DNA from: Pseudomonadota bacterium
Lineage (GTDB): Bacteria > Pseudomonadota > Gammaproteobacteria > UBA5335
DNA length: 48,643 nucleotides
Assembly: GCA_002862435.1 (NCBI GenBank)
Contig: PKDC01000058.1
Coordinates: 1-48,643, forward strand
Direction of reading: 5' to 3'
Part shown: positions 15,913 to 24,845 of the stretch, in pieces
Position numbering within the stretch: position 1 is the first letter of the stretch
Layout: every line of letters begins with the position of its first letter
Position numbers and translations under genes: made by a program
The notes under the pieces: generated by a model
The model's database searches: none
Seen by the model: only the letters and a program-made list of their open reading frames with translations
What the model was told of the DNA's origin: nothing

Positions 15913-18704
15913 AGAACCTGCTGCTGTCCCTGTTCGGCTTCGGCGTGGCGGCCGACGAGGCCAAACCCGCCTGGGCGGTGGGCCGCCCGGAGCGCCAGGG
16001 TCTTGCCAGGCGCAAGACCGACCGCTGGCGGCCGGTCACCCGTCGCCAGATGCAGGCGCTCTACGAACGGCCCGATTCGTTCACCGACCTCTTGCCCTGG
16101 GTCGAATACGATCCGGGCACCCAGTGCTTCATGCTGGACGACGGGCGCAGCGTGGGCGCCCTGTTCGAGATCTTCCCGATCACCAGCGAGGCGCGACCGG
16201 ATGAGTCGATGCAGCTGCTCCACCAGCGCCTGCAGCACATCATCACCGACGCCATCCCGGAGGAAGACCCACCGTGGGTGCTGCAGATCTATGTCCAGGA
16301 CGAGCTGTCCCTCGACGGCCTGGCCGCGGATCTGCGGGCCTATCACCAGGCGAACGTTGCCGACAACAATTTCACCCATCATTTCCAGGATCTGATGAAC
16401 GCTCACCTGCAGGACATCTGCCAGCCGGGCGGGCTGTTCAAGGACGAGCTGTCGGATGTGGCCTGGAAAGGCCAGCGGCGGCGTGTGCGCGCCGCGCTGT
16501 ATCGGCGCCTGCCGCCGGGCTATGCCCCGCGCTACGGCACCCAGACCCCGATCGATGAGCTGCGCGACGTCGCCCAGCGCTTCATGACCACCGCGCGCGG
16601 CGCAGGCCTCGGCATCGTACGCACCGGCGGCCGGGATCTCTACGAGTGGCTGATCCCCTGGTTCAACCCCGATCCCGTCGCCGGCGGCAGCCCGCGCGAG
16701 CTGCTGCGCATCGCGCCCTATCCAGATGACGAGCGCGGCGAGGCGCTGCGCCGGCGCCCCTACGGGCGCGACTTTGCCGCCCTGTTCAGCTTTTCGTATC
16801 CGCGATCGGACGATGCCGCGCGCACCTGGTACTTCGATGACCAGCCGCATCTGGCGGTGACCATCGACGGGCTGCGCGCCAACCCCTACATCGGGCATTT
16901 CACGGCCGAGCGCACCGAGAACGACCGCATCTATGCCCCGTTTGACCATCTGCCGGAGGGGACGGTGATGGCGATGACCATCGTCATCAAGCCCCAGGAT
17001 CAGGTGGCCAACCAGGTGCAGCGCATCAAGGGAGCAAGCGGCTTCGGAGAAACCTCCGCCAACATGGCCAAGGCCGACGCCCTGGAGGCCGAGCGGCTGA
17101 TGCAGTCGGGCCTCAAGCTCTATCCCACCATCCTGACCTTCTACATCAAGGGCAAGGATGACCGGTCGCTGAACCAGCGCGAGCACGAGCTGATCACCCA
17201 GTTGGCCAACCACGGGCTGGCGCCGATCTCGCGCGAGGCGGATCTGCTGGCGCTGGACAGCTACATCCGTCATCTGCCGATGGCCTACGACCCGGCCCTG
17301 GACCGCCTGGCGCGGCGGACCCGCCTCGTCTGGTCGGACCATCTGGCGGGGCTGGCGCCGTTCCACGGCCGGTCGCGCGGCACCGCCCATCCCGGCCTCG
17401 TGTTCTTCAACCGTGGCGGGGAGCCGGTCACGGCCGATCCCCTGCACAAGGCGGACCGCAAGAAGAACGCCCACATGGTCATCCTGGGCCCCACTGGGGC
17501 GGGCAAGAGCGCCATGCTCTGCTACCTGATCATGCAGATGCTGGCGGCCCACCGGCCGCGCATCTTCCTGATCGAGGCGGGTAATTCGTTCGGACTGCTG
17601 GGACAGTACCTCAACGCCCACGGCATCACGGTCAACCAGGTCACCATCCAGCCCGGCGCCGGCGTCAGCCTGCCGCCCTTTGCCGATGCCCTGAAACTGC
17701 TGGGCAGTCGTTTCGTCTCCACCGAGGCGGATGACGGCGAGGACGAGGAAGACGAGCGCCGTGATCTGCTGGGGGAGATGGAGCTGATCGCCACGCTCAT
17801 GATCACCGGCGGGGAGGAAAAGGAGCGTGCGCGCCTGATGCGGGCCGACCGCAACCTGATCCGGCAGGCCATCCTGGGCGCGGCGCGGCACGCCCAGGAT
17901 GAGGGCAAGGAGCAGGTCCTGACCGAGGATGTGGTGGCGAGTTTCCGGCGCATGGCGCGCTCCGGCGAGATGGAGGCCGACCGGGCGCGCCGCGCCGCCG
18001 AGATGGCCGAGGCCCTCGAGCTGTTCACCACCGGCTTCGATGGGGAAATCTTCAACCGCCCCGGGGCGCGCTGGCCCGAGGCCGACGTGACCATTCTCGA
18101 CATGGGGGTCCTGGCCCGCGAGGGCTACGGCGCCCAGCTCGCCGTGGCCTACACCTCCATCATGCAGCACATCAATGACCTGGTGGAACGCCAGCAGCAC
18201 AGCGGCCGCCAGAACATCGTCATTACCGACGAGGCGCACATCATCACCACCAACCCGCTGCTGTCGGGCTATGTGGTCAAGGTCACCAAGATGTGGCGCA
18301 AGCTCAACACCTGGTACTGGGCGGCCACGCAGAACCTCGAGGACTTCCCGGACGCCGCCAAGAAGATGCTCAACATGATGGAGTGGTGGCTGTGCCTCGT
18401 CATGCCCAAGGAGGAGGTTGAGCAGATCGCCCGCTTCAAGAAACTCTCTGAGGAGCAGCGCGCCCTCATGCTCTCGGCGCGGAAGGAGCCGCCCAAATAC
18501 GTCGAGGGCGTGCTGCTGTCCGACCGGTTGACCGCCCTGGTGCGCAACGTCCCGCCACCCATTGCGGTGGCCTTGGCCATGACCGAGGGCCATGAGAAGG
18601 CCGAGCGCGCGAAAATCATGCGCGAACACGGCTGCAGCGAAGTGGAGGCTGCGGTCATCGTGGCCGAACGCCTGGCCGCATCACGACGAGGAAACAAGGC
18701 ATGA
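15909..18704 (+). CDS. traC: Conjugative transfer ATPase TraC, PFL_4706 family (VirB4-like)
   Basis: A protein of 931 aa from ATG 15909, which has GGAGG 9 nt upstream and overlaps the previous stop; the GTG at 15894 is less likely. Walker A is GPTGAGKS (about 527-534). The Walker B region is NIVITDEAHII and the C-terminal block KMWRKLNTWYWAATQNLEDF is typical of VirB4/TraC ATPases. The N-terminal half carries the VirB4 N-domain (LLPWVEYDPGTQCFMLDDGR). It powers pilus assembly and substrate transfer at the inner membrane. The family is TIGR03744. Confidence 0.93.
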   Translation: MKNLLLSLFGFGVAADEAKPAWAVGRPERQGLARRKTDRWRPVTRRQMQALYERPDSFTDLLPWVEYDPGTQCFMLDDGRSVGALFEIFPITSEARPDESMQLLHQRLQHIITDAIPEEDPPWVLQIYVQDELSLDGLAADLRAYHQANVADNNFTHHFQDLMNAHLQDICQPGGLFKDELSDVAWKGQRRRVRAALYRRLPPGYAPRYGTQTPIDELRDVAQRFMTTARGAGLGIVRTGGRDLYEWLIPWFNPDPVAGGSPRELLRIAPYPDDERGEALRRRPYGRDFAALFSFSYPRSDDAARTWYFDDQPHLAVTIDGLRANPYIGHFTAERTENDRIYAPFDHLPEGTVMAMTIVIKPQDQVANQVQRIKGASGFGETSANMAKADALEAERLMQSGLKLYPTILTFYIKGKDDRSLNQREHELITQLANHGLAPISREADLLALDSYIRHLPMAYDPALDRLARRTRLVWSDHLAGLAPFHGRSRGTAHPGLVFFNRGGEPVTADPLHKADRKKNAHMVILGPTGAGKSAMLCYLIMQMLAAHRPRIFLIEAGNSFGLLGQYLNAHGITVNQVTIQPGAGVSLPPFADALKLLGSRFVSTEADDGEDEEDERRDLLGEMELIATLMITGGEEKERARLMRADRNLIRQAILGAARHAQDEGKEQVLTEDVVASFRRMARSGEMEADRARRAAEMAEALELFTTGFDGEIFNRPGARWPEADVTILDMGVLAREGYGAQLAVAYTSIMQHINDLVERQQHSGRQNIVITDEAHIITTNPLLSGYVVKVTKMWRKLNTWYWAATQNLEDFPDAAKKMLNMMEWWLCLVMPKEEVEQIARFKKLSEEQRALMLSARKEPPKYVEGVLLSDRLTALVRNVPPPIAVALAMTEGHEKAERAKIMREHGCSEVEAAVIVAERLAASRRGNKA

Positions 18705-19150
18705 AGCGTCTCAGCGCAATAATGACGATCCTGGCCCTGACCGCCCTCCCGGGCGCTGCCATCGCGGCCTGCGGCAACTGGCCGCGGGTCATCGAGGTGT
18801 TCACCGACAGCGACCACCCCATCGAGGGCGTCGAGGCGCTCGCCGCCCAGATGCCCCAGACGCGCATCCTGATGCGCCGCATCGACGGCAAGGCCGAATT
18901 CGATGCCAAGCTCAGCGAGGGGCTGCCCGCCGATCCCGTGGAGGCCGAGCGCATCGCCCGGGAGCGCATCGCCGGCGTCAATCCCCAGGAGGTCGCGGCC
19001 GCCATGGCCAGCGCCCTGGACAGCGCCGGCCGCATGGTGAACTACGGCATTACCCGCGTGCCGACCGTGGTCTTCGACGGCCGCGGCGCCATCGTGGGCG
19101 AGCCCGATGTGCGCAAGGCCCTGGATGCCTGGTGCCGGAGGGGTCCGTGA
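18701..19150 (+). CDS. ICE protein, PFL_4709 family (thioredoxin-fold, TrbC-like)
   Basis: A 149-aa exported protein (signal LALTALPGAAIA). WPRVIEVFTDSDHPI starts a thioredoxin-like fold and YGITRVPTVVFDGRGAIVG holds its cis-Pro. The cysteines are not in a CxxC. The family is TIGR03757. It resembles TrbC/TraW-type periplasmic proteins needed for pilus assembly. It overlaps TraC and the following gene by 4 nt each. Confidence 0.86.
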   Translation: MKRLSAIMTILALTALPGAAIAACGNWPRVIEVFTDSDHPIEGVEALAAQMPQTRILMRRIDGKAEFDAKLSEGLPADPVEAERIARERIAGVNPQEVAAAMASALDSAGRMVNYGITRVPTVVFDGRGAIVGEPDVRKALDAWCRRGP

Positions 19151-20520
19151 GTCGCAAGCGCCTTGCGCTGGCAGGCCTCGCCCTGGCGCTGGCCGCGCCC
19201 GCCGCCCTGCCTGAAACCACGCTCAACACGGCCGGGATCCTGACCACGACCACCGAGTCCGCTCTTTCGTGCTCCAAGTGGACCGTCATGGGGACCTGTC
19301 TGTGGCTCAAGTGCGGACTGGGAGGGTGCTCAGTCAAGACCAGCATCAAGGTCGGGCACTACAACCCGGATCTGGTCGTCAGCAGCTATCACAATGTGGG
19401 CGAAAACCCCTGGACCGAGATCCGCACCATCCTGGGCACCGTCCAGCAGAGCGCGGCCGACACGCTCATCGGAACGCTGTCCTCCACGCTGGCGGATCTG
19501 GACCTCGATGCCGGCGGGGGCAACGGCTCCATGGGCGATCAGACCCGCATGGGCCGGCGCCTGATGTACAAGGAAGCCGATGCGGTCGGCCATCCGGCCG
19601 CCTTCCTGCTCAACACGGTCGCCCAGCAGATCCCGACCCTGGGCAACTTCTTCTGCAAGAGCGAGGTCACCCCGTTCTTCCCGTACTACACCTCCGCCAT
19701 CGACCCGGTGGGCTGGCGCTACGGCATCCCCGAGGCGGTCTATCCCCAGGCGCTGGTGCCCGGCATGGCCGACATCGGCCGCTGGCCCCTCAATAGCTGG
19801 GGGCCGCTCTATCCCCGCAGCGGCCTGCTGATCCAGGCCGAGGGTCCCAAGACTGCGGCGGTGATCGCCCAGCGCGTCGGCAGCATCGTCACGGCTCCCA
19901 GCCAGCCGCACATCTACATCCACACCGCCAGCAACATGGATCAGTTGCCCACCTCCTCCAGCGCGACCGGGGGCGGAATGGGCGGGAGCGGCAGTTCATC
20001 GGGTGGTGGCGCGCCGGTCGGTGGCGGAGCCGGAAGCACAGGCGCTTCAAGCGGTTTTGGGGGCCGCCTCGCGGCGACCGGCACCAAGGTGGCCGGGGAG
20101 GCGGCCGTCATGGCGATTCAGTCGAATTCCACCACCGCCGAGTTCTACGGCGCCTATCTGGACGCCAACGCCATCTACGGCATGGCCTCCGGCATCTACA
20201 CCGCCGCAGGCCTGGTGGCGTCAGGGGGCGTGGGCGGCGCCATCGACGGACTGCTGAACGGCGGTGGCGGGCAGAAGGTCTGGCCGCCGGGCCCGCTCAA
20301 GGTCAACAGCGCCAAGACCGGTATCTGGCAGATGCTGGCGCCCACCCAGGACACCGAGTGCGCCGTATTCGGCAAACCCGACCTGCTGCGGAGCTGGGCC
20401 GGCGGGCGCGGCTCAGCCGATGAGCGCTACGCCTTCGCCCTCTGGCGCCCCTACAAGTGCTGCCAGAAACGCGGCCAGGTCTACATCACCAGCATCGATT
20501 TCAAGAAATTCCCGGAGTGA
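19147..20520 (+). CDS. ICE protein, PFL_4710 family (TraU-like)
   Basis: A 457-aa protein starting at GTG 19147 (GTGA overlap). A signal peptide is followed by Cys-rich segments (CSKWTVMGTCLWLKCGLGGC) typical of TraU-like periplasmic proteins, then FFPYYTSAIDPVGWRYGIPE. Near residues 265-305 there is a very Gly/Ser-rich low-complexity stretch, which probably forms a flexible linker and may be an insertion relative to relatives. The end ALWRPYKCCQKRGQVYI matches the family (TIGR03756). Probably needed for stabilising mating pairs. Confidence 0.87.
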   Translation: MSRKRLALAGLALALAAPAALPETTLNTAGILTTTTESALSCSKWTVMGTCLWLKCGLGGCSVKTSIKVGHYNPDLVVSSYHNVGENPWTEIRTILGTVQQSAADTLIGTLSSTLADLDLDAGGGNGSMGDQTRMGRRLMYKEADAVGHPAAFLLNTVAQQIPTLGNFFCKSEVTPFFPYYTSAIDPVGWRYGIPEAVYPQALVPGMADIGRWPLNSWGPLYPRSGLLIQAEGPKTAAVIAQRVGSIVTAPSQPHIYIHTASNMDQLPTSSSATGGGMGGSGSSSGGGAPVGGGAGSTGASSGFGGRLAATGTKVAGEAAVMAIQSNSTTAEFYGAYLDANAIYGMASGIYTAAGLVASGGVGGAIDGLLNGGGGQKVWPPGPLKVNSAKTGIWQMLAPTQDTECAVFGKPDLLRSWAGGRGSADERYAFALWRPYKCCQKRGQVYITSIDFKKFPE

Positions 20521-20525
20521 ACCCC

Positions 20526-21884
20526 ATGAAAACCGGCCGGATCCCGAACGCCGCTCTCGCGCTGTCCGCCGTGATGCTGCTCGTGGCCCCGGCCGACGCC
20601 CGGCCACCCGCGCCGCCTGGCGACAGCCTCTGGTACTACCAGATCGGCGGGGCGCGGCCGCTGTCGCTCTCGCCAACCTCCCGCACCACCACCCTGGATC
20701 TGTCGGTCGGCGGACAGATGGCCAATGGCTTCAATTGCGGGAAGTTCGACCCGCTGGTGTCGGTCGAGAACACCCTGAACCAGGTCGCCCGGGGCGTCGA
20801 GGATCTGACCAATGCCATGACCCAGGCCGCCAACGCGGCCATCGCGGCCTTGCCCTCGCTCATCCTGCAGCGGGCCGATCCGGGCCTTTACGATCTGTTT
20901 CAGAACGCCCTGGTGCGCGCCGAGGATCTGATGCGCATGAACACCAAGACCTGCGAGCAGATGCAGAGCGATATCGATCGCGGCATCAACCCGTTCCATG
21001 AATGGGTCACGGTGTCGCGGGCCAATGGCTGGAAGGCCGCCATGGGCGTAGGCGGCCGCCAGATCAACGACATCAACAAGGCCAAGGAATCCGCGGACGT
21101 GGCTGCCGAGACTGGCGTGCCCTGGTATGGCGGCCGCGCCGGCGGGCGCAACCAGCCGCCGATCAACACCACCTCTGGGGTCGCCAGCGCAGGCTACAAC
21201 GTGTTGCTGGGGCGCGATCCGGCCGCCTCCGGGCCTGCGGGCACGGCTGGGAGGGATCAGCCCATGGTCGAGTGGTGGAAGACCCCGAACGAGGCCGCCG
21301 CCTGGGCGACCCGCGTCCTGGGCGAGGAACTGGTCAAGACCTGCGAGGGCTGCGCCTCGACGGTCAGGCCGGGCACCGGCCTGGGTCCGGTCATCGCCGA
21401 GGAGGAAAAGAAGGTCGCTGACAGCCTGGCCGATCTGCTGAACCGGAACCGGGATCCGAAACTGGCCGACCTCGATGCGCTCGCCGCCCCGGGTGTCGGC
21501 GTCACGCCCGACGTGATCCAGTCCCTGCGGGGGCTGCCGCAGCAGGAGCGGGAGGTGCTGGCCGGCCGCATCGCCTCGGAGATCGCCACCGCGCGGGCCG
21601 TGGAGCAGGCCATGTACATGCGGCGCATCCTCATCGCCGGGCGTGACACGCCGGAGACCTCGGTCACCGGCCCCGCGGTCTCCTCGGTCGAGCGCCGGCT
21701 GCAGATCATCGAGCGCGAAATCGACAACGTGCTCTACGAAAAGCGCGTCCGCACCGAAATCACCGGCATGGGTGCGCAGACCGCGCTCAAGCTGCGCCGC
21801 GACCGCGCGAACCGGTCCTCCGGGGATGCCGCGCAGCCCGAGAAGGCCACCAATCCCGTCTCTTCCGATCCCTTGCGCAAGTAG
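20526..21884 (+). CDS. ICE protein, PFL_4711 family
   Basis: A 452-aa exported protein with a signal (ALALSAVMLLVAPADA). WYYQIGGARPLS opens the conserved domain and NGFNCGKFDPLVSVENTLNQ the family core. The C-terminal half is helical (SSVERRLQIIEREIDNVLYE). The family is TIGR03755, found only in this class of ICE between the TraU-like and TraG genes. Five nt separate it from the upstream stop. Periplasmic transfer component of unknown detail. Confidence 0.86.
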   Translation: MKTGRIPNAALALSAVMLLVAPADARPPAPPGDSLWYYQIGGARPLSLSPTSRTTTLDLSVGGQMANGFNCGKFDPLVSVENTLNQVARGVEDLTNAMTQAANAAIAALPSLILQRADPGLYDLFQNALVRAEDLMRMNTKTCEQMQSDIDRGINPFHEWVTVSRANGWKAAMGVGGRQINDINKAKESADVAAETGVPWYGGRAGGRNQPPINTTSGVASAGYNVLLGRDPAASGPAGTAGRDQPMVEWWKTPNEAAAWATRVLGEELVKTCEGCASTVRPGTGLGPVIAEEEKKVADSLADLLNRNRDPKLADLDALAAPGVGVTPDVIQSLRGLPQQEREVLAGRIASEIATARAVEQAMYMRRILIAGRDTPETSVTGPAVSSVERRLQIIEREIDNVLYEKRVRTEITGMGAQTALKLRRDRANRSSGDAAQPEKATNPVSSDPLRK

Positions 21885-21895
21885 GAGCGTGTCCC

Positions 21896-23479
21896 ATGCG
21901 CGTCGACAGCCCGATGGAAATCTACACAACCTTCTACGGGTGGCATTTCTACGACCAGACCTGGGCGATGCTGATGGGCACCGGCCTCGCATTCCTGCCG
22001 TTCCTCTACCTGATTGGCAAGGCGGCCTATGATGCCTATACCGCGCCCAACGAGCAGGCCAGCGATGCGGCCGTGCGCGAGCTGGCCATCAAGCTGTTCA
22101 TGGCCTTCACGGTCATCGTGCTGGCCTGCCAGCCGCTCGTGACCCTGACCGGGGCCGATCTGAAACACCAGCCGCGCCCTGTGCCGGGCGATGCCAATCC
22201 CGCCCAGGGCAGCCTGGGCAACTCGGGCACCACGCTCGACGATACCGCCATGGCGGCGAACATGCCCGGCGCGGTGCGCGTGCCGGTGCTCTGGTATGCC
22301 GTGATGTCGCTCTCGTCGGGCATCAACAGCGCCCTGATCAGCACGATTCCCAGCGACGGCGACCTGCGCGCCATGCAGGCCGCCGCCTCGACGGCGCGGA
22401 TCGGGGACTCTGCACTGGCCGCCGAGGCCGGGGAGTTCTACCGCCAATGCTTCCTGCCGGCGCGCTCCAAATACCTGCGCGAGCAGCCCAAGGGGAGCCA
22501 GGTCAACACCATCCTGAACAAGCAGGGCACGAACGATCCGGACTGGTTCGGCTCCCGCCTCTACCAGGAGCTGCCCGGATTCTACGACAGCCTGGGCGCC
22601 CTGGAGCCCGTGCCGGGGTTCCCGGTGAACATGTCGCGCATCAGCGATCAGAATTACCGGGATTCGGGGACCAGCGGCACGAATCCCCCAGCCGGCCTGC
22701 CGGGCTGCACCGAGTGGTGGGGGGATTCCAGCCACGGGCTGCGCACCCGTCTCGCCGCCGAGGGCGGTGAAGTGGCCGGCTGGATGGACCGGATCAGTGC
22801 TTTCTCCTCATTTAACCAGGCCGACAAGCAGGACATTCTGGCCAAGGCCGTTCTGAACAACAGCCCGCTGAAATTCAGCGGACTGAGCGGGGGAGAGGAA
22901 AGCTGGCGGCAGGCATTGGTCGACAAGCCCCTGGTGACCGCTGGAGCCGCCCTGATGGAACCCGTCGCCCGGGCGGTGCTAATGGCGATGAAGATCGCCA
23001 CCCCCATGATCCAGTCCATCCTGCTGATGGGTACCTATTTCCTGATGGCCGCCGCCCTGGTTCTCTCGGCCTACAGCTTCCGGGTCGTCATGATCGGCGC
23101 CATCGCCATCTTTTCGGTCAAGTTCTGGACGGTGCTCTGGGCCATTGCGGGCTGGGTGGACGGCACCTTGATCCAGGCCATGTTCCCTGAGCGCAATGCG
23201 CTGCTTCAGTCGCTCGTAATCAACGCCACCGGCCTGTTCGGTTTTTTGGGCTCTGCGGGAGTCGCACAGGACTTCATCGTCAAACGCCTGATCCTCGATC
23301 TGGTCATGGCGTCGATGTATGTCGTGTTGCCGGTGTTGTGGAGTTCGATGGTCGGGTGGGTTGGATACCGCGCCATGTCGGATCTAAGTAAGGCTGGGAT
23401 CTCCATGGGCACGAGCGCAGAACGAGCTGGTGGTGCCGCTTCCGGAATGCTTCAGCGCTTCATTCGGGTTGGAAAATAA
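21896..23479 (+). CDS. traG: Conjugal transfer protein TraG (N-terminal type), mating pair stabilisation
   Basis: A protein of 527 aa; AGGAGCGTG precedes ATG 21896. The conserved start of the family is MEIYTTFYGWHF (residue 7 onward). A TM lies near residues 28-45, another near 70-88, and several at the C-terminus (AAALVLSAYSFRVVMIGAIA and later). The long soluble loop between contains the C-containing region CFLPARSKYL. This is the TraG-N (PF07916) domain without the long C-terminal TraG tail of F. It ends the operon and converges with the minus-strand gene at 23495. Confidence 0.87.
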   Translation: MRVDSPMEIYTTFYGWHFYDQTWAMLMGTGLAFLPFLYLIGKAAYDAYTAPNEQASDAAVRELAIKLFMAFTVIVLACQPLVTLTGADLKHQPRPVPGDANPAQGSLGNSGTTLDDTAMAANMPGAVRVPVLWYAVMSLSSGINSALISTIPSDGDLRAMQAAASTARIGDSALAAEAGEFYRQCFLPARSKYLREQPKGSQVNTILNKQGTNDPDWFGSRLYQELPGFYDSLGALEPVPGFPVNMSRISDQNYRDSGTSGTNPPAGLPGCTEWWGDSSHGLRTRLAAEGGEVAGWMDRISAFSSFNQADKQDILAKAVLNNSPLKFSGLSGGEESWRQALVDKPLVTAGAALMEPVARAVLMAMKIATPMIQSILLMGTYFLMAAALVLSAYSFRVVMIGAIAIFSVKFWTVLWAIAGWVDGTLIQAMFPERNALLQSLVINATGLFGFLGSAGVAQDFIVKRLILDLVMASMYVVLPVLWSSMVGWVGYRAMSDLSKAGISMGTSAERAGGAASGMLQRFIRVGK

Positions 23480-23494
23480 TGGCGATGGAGGGCT

Positions 23495-24094
23495 TTATCG
23501 ATCAAGCCAATGCCCATCCCTCGGCGGCCGCAAGTATTTGCTGACCAATGGCTTGCCTGCTCCAGGATATGGGGAATCCAGAATATTATTGGGCTCAAGG
23601 ATTTCATCAGATCCCAGCAGAGAACTTTCCTCGTCCCTGACATCCGGTGCTGCGATTGCCCAGAAGCGCAGGAGCCCCACGAGGCCGGCGCCCAGGCCGG
23701 CGGCCATCATCCCCAGCAGGGCGAGCGTGTTCACCGCCAGCATGCCTTTCGTCGATGGGTACTGGCGCAGGATCCAGGCCTCGGGGTCCTCGAGGAATCC
23801 GGCCGGCTCCGTCCGCACCACGCCGCCACCCGTCACGATCCCCTCGGGCCTGGTGGCGGGGGGCGCTGGATGGGGCTTCGTTCCGCGGCCGTCCCGGTTG
23901 CCAGCCTTGCCGGCGGCGCGCGCGGCCTCGGCCCGCTGGCGGCGGCGATGATGGATCCGCAGGGCGAGATAAGCGGGCAGCACGAGGGCAAACACAACCA
24001 CGAACAGGGCCAGCATCTTGAGGGCCGCAAGACCCATCTCCAGGAAGACCCCGGCCAGGCCCAGGATGTTGTCGAAAATCAGCCCGATGTCCAT
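23495..24094 (-). CDS. Two-TM hypothetical membrane protein
   Basis: A protein of 199 aa. The start at 24094 (MDIGLIFDNILGLAGVF) has GGGAGGAAGGGG just upstream. Longer readings up to 24370 run through another gene. A hydrophobic N-terminus and TM (ALKMLALFVVVFALVLPAYL) are followed by a basic loop (HHRRRQRAEAARAAGKAG), a Pro-rich linker and a second TM (TLALLGMMAAGLGAGLVGLL). The C-terminal tail is soluble. No family recognised. Its convergent position next to traG suggests an ICE accessory gene. Confidence 0.6.
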   Translation of the reverse strand: MDIGLIFDNILGLAGVFLEMGLAALKMLALFVVVFALVLPAYLALRIHHRRRQRAEAARAAGKAGNRDGRGTKPHPAPPATRPEGIVTGGGVVRTEPAGFLEDPEAWILRQYPSTKGMLAVNTLALLGMMAAGLGAGLVGLLRFWAIAAPDVRDEESSLLGSDEILEPNNILDSPYPGAGKPLVSKYLRPPRDGHWLDR

Positions 24095-24202
24095 TTCCCC
24101 TTCCTCCCATTGATCAGGGCGTTTGGATTCAGCATAGCACCAGTGTCCCTCCGGCCGCGAAACACGCCCCTGTTTGGCCACAACAACTGGGGACCGCATC
24201 CG

Positions 24203-24241
24203 TTGGTTGCGCGCTACTTTTTCGATATAGTAGTGCGCAAC
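24203..24241 (+). promoter_or_regulatory. Toxin-antitoxin promoter with embedded operator
   Basis: TTGGTT (24203-24208) and TATAGT (24226-24231) are spaced by 17 nt and form a sigma-70-like promoter. A 12-bp inverted repeat with one mismatch (24206-24217 and 24230-24241) covers both boxes. This is the usual layout for autorepression by a toxin-antitoxin complex. The antitoxin start is 19 nt downstream. Confidence 0.7.
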
Positions 24242-24259
24242 TTCACGGGGGAGACTCTT

Positions 24260-24484
24260 ATGCCGCGACACAAGCAAGCCGATGACGGATTGACCAAATT
24301 CCAGCGCTACCGCCAGAAGAGGCAACACAGGGGCATGAAACTGCTGCGCGTGTGGGTTCCTGATCCGCATCGTGCGGAGTTCGCCGCAGAAGCGCGGCGA
24401 CAGGGCAGGTTGCTGCGCGGTGCGCCCGAGGAAGTCGAAACACTCGCATTCATCGCATCGGCATTCGAATGGCCTGAACAGTGA
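24260..24484 (+). CDS. Antitoxin MazE-like (DUF3018)
   Basis: A 74-aa basic protein. FQRYRQKRQHRGMKLLRVWV followed by PDPHRAEFAAEARRQGRLL is the pattern of the DUF3018 MazE-like antitoxins; the C-terminus LAFIASAFEWPEQ is acidic/hydrophobic and probably wraps the toxin. The ATG at 24260 follows GGGGGAGACTCTT. It overlaps the toxin gene by 4 nt. It likely binds the dyad upstream and represses the pair. Confidence 0.85.
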   Translation: MPRHKQADDGLTKFQRYRQKRQHRGMKLLRVWVPDPHRAEFAAEARRQGRLLRGAPEEVETLAFIASAFEWPEQ

Positions 24485-24807
24485 AGCGGGGCGATCTCGT
24501 CACCGTGGCTGCGCAGGGTGACTATGGCAAACCGCACCCGGCAGTTGTGATCCAGTCGGATGCGCTTGTTGATGCAGATAGCGTTCTGGTCGCGCTGCTT
24601 ACGAGTGCGCTTAACGACGCGCCGTTCTATCGCCTGTCGCTTGAGCCGACGGAAACGAACGGGCTGAAAGCCCCCTCCCAAGTCATGATCGATAAGATCA
24701 TCGCTTATCCGCGTGCGAAATGTGGTGCCGTGATCGGCCGTCTTTCACAGCAGGACATGCTTGCACTGAACAGCATGCTCTCAGTGATGATCGGTCTGGC
24801 TGACTGA
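24481..24807 (+). CDS. mazF: MazF/PemK-family toxin (endoribonuclease)
   Basis: A 108-aa protein with the PemK/MazF beta-barrel: MKRGDLVTVAAQGDYGKPHPAVVIQS (start MKRGDLV and PHPAVVIQ are hallmark), LVALLTSALNDAPFYRLSLE, and KAPSQVMIDKIIAYPRAKCG with the typical TDK-like position. Members cleave mRNA at short sites. Being carried on the ICE, the pair would favour element retention. It overlaps the antitoxin gene and converges with the SRAP gene. Confidence 0.9.
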   Translation: MKRGDLVTVAAQGDYGKPHPAVVIQSDALVDADSVLVALLTSALNDAPFYRLSLEPTETNGLKAPSQVMIDKIIAYPRAKCGAVIGRLSQQDMLALNSMLSVMIGLAD

Positions 24808-24845
24808 AGCGGACAAACCTGAGGAATCCCTGCTCGATCGCTCTT

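Noticed and set aside
15783-18629. 948-aa minus-strand open frame opposite traC
   Set aside because: A GC-driven shadow: no domain, and traC on the plus strand has all expected ATPase motifs.
23430-23951. Plus-strand reading continuing past the traG end
   Set aside because: It overlaps the better-supported minus-strand membrane protein gene with a strong ribosome binding site, and has no motif.
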